Shown here: positions 11,665-64,000 of the stretch, piece by piece
How positions within the stretch are numbered: the stretch's first letter is position 1
Layout: every line of letters begins with the position of its first letter
Assembly: GCF_032062135.1 (NCBI RefSeq)
Contig: NC_092859.1
Coordinates: 30,041,378-30,105,377, forward strand
Length of the DNA: 64,000 nucleotides
From: Pyxicephalus adspersus
Taxonomy: Eukaryota > Chordata > Amphibia > Anura > Pyxicephalidae
Reading direction: 5' to 3'
Program-made: the position numbers and the translations under genes
The notes under the pieces: generated by a model
What the model saw: the letters and a program-made list of their open reading frames with translations, nothing else
Told to the model about the DNA's origin: nothing
Database searches by the model: none

Positions 11665-13056
11665 CCCTACATGTATATTTTGTAATAAATGCTTTTTACG
11701 TTTCTTCTCTCACACTTTTTACACTGAGCATGTAATGGCAGTATGACCAACGTTGGTGAGCATGCTTCCTGGGACAGCCAATAAAGATTGCTAAAAATAC
11801 TGGACTGGGAGAAAATCTTTTGAACACCTTCATCTGGTATTATCTTTAAAAGGACTGAGCCAGCTTTGCTCAAGCATCATCCAGGATCAGCATCTACTGG
11901 ACTGATATGCTGGCTCTGAGATGACATATGCATGAGATCGGATGCCACATCCATGAGTGGGCATTCAGCCATTATCCAGGGTCAGCATCTACTGGAGTGA
12001 GATGACACTTGCATGAGAAAGGATGCAGCATTCATCAGTGGGCTTTCTGCACATGTAAATGACCAAGCTCATCTTGCGCATGTGTGCAATGAGATTGGGC
12101 ACCTCTCCCAGTGCCTTGTTTAGGATTGCACAGCCTCCTGGGACATGTGGTATCCCAGGAGGCTGCAAGAATCCCATGAGGGGATGATTTATTACTTTAA
12201 TATAAATATTGAAAAAAAAAACAACAAAAATTAACAATAATTTTTTAAATCTTAAAAAGTTTTAATTTTAAGAAGAAATCAAGCAGTTATATCACAGAGA
12301 ATTAAATGTATGGTGATAGGTCCATTTTATTACTATCAGTCAGAAAGATTCTTATGAAACCACCAAAAATGATGGTTAAACCAAAGCATGACCACATTAG
12401 GCAATGGCGAAATATCAGCTAGGGACCTAGTGGGTATTAGCTACTATGTATGATAAGGTACAGGCTAACATCATTGCTCCTTACTTGTGTTTAAGAGAAC
12501 CTGTCTTTGTCCGTACCTGTTCTTTGAATCAGCAAAAGAACCTGGAGCCAGAAACTTTCTGAGAAAATACTTCTTCGCCATTAAAAAGTAAATAAATAGA
12601 ACTTCCCGCAAAAGTTAATGGATATAAATATATTAAAAATGAGCTTATATAACAGCCAACAAATTACCAATTTTTACAACTCTGTGCTGCCTGCAGATTG
12701 TACTATTTCTGCACAATGGTAATTGCCCCTCTGACAAAGAGCTGAAAACTCGTATTCCCGCCGCGTACAAGGCTGGGCAAGCCATACAAATCTGTGTATA
12801 AAAATAATTTGGAAATGATAAGAGTTACGCTTAAACAAAAGAAAACGTAATTATAATAACATGTTATGATAAAGTTTGTACTTCCAGCAATCAGTGAACT
12901 GTACATCTGGCAGTGTGCCCGTTGGAATGGGTGTAATGGTTGAGAACCGGCGGATGCATGAGGCAGGGAGTGCGCAGGGATGGGAGGGAGTAACACAGCA
13001 GATCTTCCCTACATGCCAGTAGGTAAAATCAAAGTTCTGCCGGTATAGGAAAGGGG

Positions 13057-13262
13057 TCTGATTTATTAAACCTCCCCCAGACTGGAGACCATACACTATC
13101 ATGGGAGAATCTGGGTGATCCAGCAAACCTGGAATAAATTTGGTCCAGAATTATAAACATTTGCCAAATAATAGGAAATGATTTTAGGAAATCGGCTTCA
13201 TGTTTGCTATATCACCCCATGATAGTCTATCTTCTTCAGTCTTGGAGAAGTTTAATAATCAG
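13057..13262. mobile_element. Palindromic 'cctgatttattaaa' MITE, full-length copy
   Basis: The left arm tctgatttattaaacctccc and the right arm ending gaagtttaataatcagg are inverted copies, and the inner arms with tatcatgggagaatctgg and ttgctatatcaccccatgat continue the inverted match. About 206 bases, non-coding, same family as 11486. Confidence 0.7.
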
Positions 13263-14059
13263 GCTCCGTGTGTAAAGGATTGGGACCCCTGAATGTAAGA
13301 TGTGCCTTTTTATAATAGTGGAAATGATGATGCAAAATGTTTCAGCCTGCTATGTAATAGAACTGTGAAGAAGACAGGTTCTCTTTCTGGAGCCACCAAT
13401 GTCACCCATGCATTTTGCTGAAGCTGACTGAGCACCCACTGAGCACCCAGATCCTCCCCAGCCAGCAGCAACCTTACAAGACTACTACAGAACACCTCAA
13501 CCATGGTATGGAAGAAATGCGACAGGTAGGTGTTCTGCCATCCATAAAGATAGCTAATAAAAGTGTAACTGAGTGCAGCACAGGAAGTGATCATCTCACT
13601 GGATTCCTGGCAGTATCAATAAATATTCTGATACCTCCAAGACTATTCTAAAATCATCAGGTACATCAGGAGCTCCTCTCATGTCTGTTCATGTAATATT
13701 TTTACTGCTGAATGGTTGGCACGCCTAATGATGCAAGAGTCATTGTTTTTCTTATGTAACAGCTGGCAATTCCTCCCATGCCATCCTCATCTTTTGCAAT
13801 GGCTTCATACCATTTATTTCATCATCCAGAAATATTTTACAAACATTTGATGAAGGAATATTTAGAGAGGTACGGATATGATTTGCCCCTGCAGGAAATA
13901 CATAATTGTTGTGTACTGGGGACACAGTACAGTAGGTGAATCTGTAAGACTGGAGTGGGTGGGGTCTGGTAGATGGATGAATAAAGAGCAGCCTTGGCCT
14001 AATGGGCAAGAAGGGATAATAAAGGGCACCTGACACCATTGCAACAGCACCAGAGACAT

Positions 14060-14390
14060 GCTATGAACGTATTATAATATTGTGTGTATTTATATAGTGC
14101 TGACATATGATGGAGTGTTGTACATGGTAATGTCACTAACTGTCCTTAGGAGGTGATCATGATCTAATGTCCCTACCATAGTCACATGTTTTTAGGGATC
14201 CTTTTTTTTTTTGGGGGGGGGGGGGATGAGCCATTTCACCTACCGCATGTTTTTGGCATGTGGAAAAACTAAAGTGCTTGCTGGACACTCATGCAAACAT
14301 GGGGAGAACTTACAAACTCCATGCAGATGGTGTCTTGGCTGGGATTTAAGCCTGAGATCCCAGCCAGAGTGCTACCCACAGGACAATCCC
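14060..14390 (-). mobile_element. SINE-like repeat, minus orientation
   Basis: Diagnostic blocks appear in order: tatttatatagtgctgacat, tgtccctaccatagtcacatg, catgtttttggcatgtgg, aaacatggggagaacttaca, aaactccatgcagatggtgt and a decayed A-box end. The same order is found at 37262. A homopolymer T/G run at about 14203-14224 interrupts it. Non-coding. Confidence 0.65.
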
Positions 14391-14928
14391 AGACCAAATG
14401 AAAACTCCATAATCCCCTCCGACCAATCATCTTACAGAGCCAATCTGATTTTTACTTTTAGCTGGTGTGTGTCTGACTTTTCTACTAGCAGAACTATATT
14501 TACTTTAAACTGTTTATTTTGTATATATTATTTAATATATTATATTAAAAAAGTATATATTTTTCTATAATAAGGAATTTATTTAGGAGGCTTTTAATGT
14601 CATATAATACTTTAATGTATTGCTCCTAGACAGGTCCTCTTTCAGACACATGTGTACAGCCATGCTGTGATTGGTGAGCAGTGACTGATGACAGGTTGCA
14701 CTTCCTCTTTCTTCCCTCCATATACTGTCTGCACGGAGATCTGATTAGTTTCAAAACATGTTCATTCATAATTACTGCTGTGTGCCCTTTAAGTGAACAT
14801 GTCAAGGGGCTCGGCTATTTCCGTAACTCTTCGGCTCCCCCTCGGGAGGAGAACTCTGAAGCAATCGCCCCTCTCGGCTCTCGCTAACAGAATCGCAGGC
14901 TGACCACGCCCACGGGACGTTTCCGCGT

Positions 14929-14933
14929 CCAAT
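14929..14933 (+). promoter_or_regulatory. CCAAT box
   Basis: ccaat followed by cgggagg, about 155 bases before the KDM7A start codon. NF-Y binding is likely for such a position in a CpG-rich promoter. Confidence 0.55.
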
Positions 14934-15010
14934 CGGGAGGCAGGAGCTAAGGCAGAGTGTGAGTGTAAATGCAAGGAAAGGCAGGGTGGGCGGGGAGTGT
15001 GCGGGGATCC

Positions 15011-15022
15011 GGCGCATGCGCA
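15011..15022. promoter_or_regulatory. NRF1-like site
   Basis: ggcgcatgcgca fits the NRF1 consensus YGCGCAYGCGCR with a fully palindromic core. NRF1 sites are usual in CpG-island promoters, so it probably drives KDM7A. Confidence 0.65.
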
Positions 15023-15085
15023 GTGACGCCCTCCCCCGCTCCGTGCTGTGTGTGTGATGTCTGGGCTGAAGAGTGGATTTTAAAG

Positions 15086-64000
<48,915 letters not shown>

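Larger units (their letters stand above)
1..15085. other. Intergenic region upstream of KDM7A
   Basis: No coding exon could be supported in this 15 kb. Open frames here are short or repeat-derived and none resembles a protein I know. The stretch holds the separately listed assembly gaps, minisatellites, inverted-repeat transposons, SINE-like repeats, microsatellites and two promoter-like blocks. The parts about 6140-8080, 8420-9690, 11670-13050 and 13270-14050 show only AT-rich single-copy-looking DNA with no feature I can name, apart from a moderately GC-rich patch near 7010-7210. Confidence 0.7.
14855..15085 (+). promoter_or_regulatory. KDM7A CpG-rich promoter and 5' leader
   Basis: Base composition shifts to GC- and CpG-rich just before the KDM7A start codon and stays so into exon 1. 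Sites visible on reading are a KLF/Sp-like ccacgcccac (14904-14913), a CCAAT box (14929-14933), an NRF1-like palindrome ending about 64 bases before the ATG, and a YY1-like motif over the ATG. No TATA box is seen. This is the normal layout of a TATA-less housekeeping promoter. The transcription start is not determined from sequence. Confidence 0.75.

Overview
The window is vertebrate chromosomal DNA, most likely from a frog. It carries large introns, dense short DNA transposons, tRNA-derived SINE-like repeats, L1 remnants, microsatellites, and one multi-exon gene whose protein matches vertebrate KDM7A (JHDM1D), a JmjC histone demethylase. The frog assignment rests on the repeat style and on remembered KDM7A sequence; no search was run. 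There are no rRNA genes, functional tRNA genes or CRISPR arrays that I can see.

Layout. Positions 1-15085 are intergenic and upstream DNA with no coding exon that I can support. This part holds two assembly gaps, two minisatellites, several short inverted-repeat transposons, SINE-like repeats, a GC-rich block at about 500-760 that could be another promoter, and the KDM7A promoter at about 14855-15085 (CCAAT, NRF1-like and YY1-like sites). The KDM7A start codon is at 15086. Thirteen coding exons with canonical splice sites and a continuous reading phase run to 63090, giving about 556 residues: the PHD finger, the whole JmjC domain with its iron and 2-oxoglutarate residues, and the helical region behind it. 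The C-terminal part of the protein must lie beyond 64000.

The introns hold most of the novelty. Intron 6 carries a broken copy (48818-51050) of a transposon-like gene family that I remember only as unnamed predicted proteins in many animals; several frames can be followed across frameshifts, four stops and a 612-base insertion. Intron 7 carries an internally deleted hAT element with a BED-type finger, flanked by a perfect 8-base duplication and nested inside a larger inverted-repeat element. Intron 12 carries a 5'-truncated L1 with a reverse transcriptase FADD motif, abutting a hAT-like fragment. Intron 1 carries a 324-base insertion with a perfect 14-base duplication. The exon 2 splice donor lies in a 19-base triplication that creates three tandem donors, only the first of which keeps the frame.

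Functionally there is one host gene. KDM7A reads H3K4me3 with its PHD finger and removes methyl groups from H3K9 and H3K27 with its JmjC domain. The other coding-like pieces are transposon remnants sitting in its introns or upstream.
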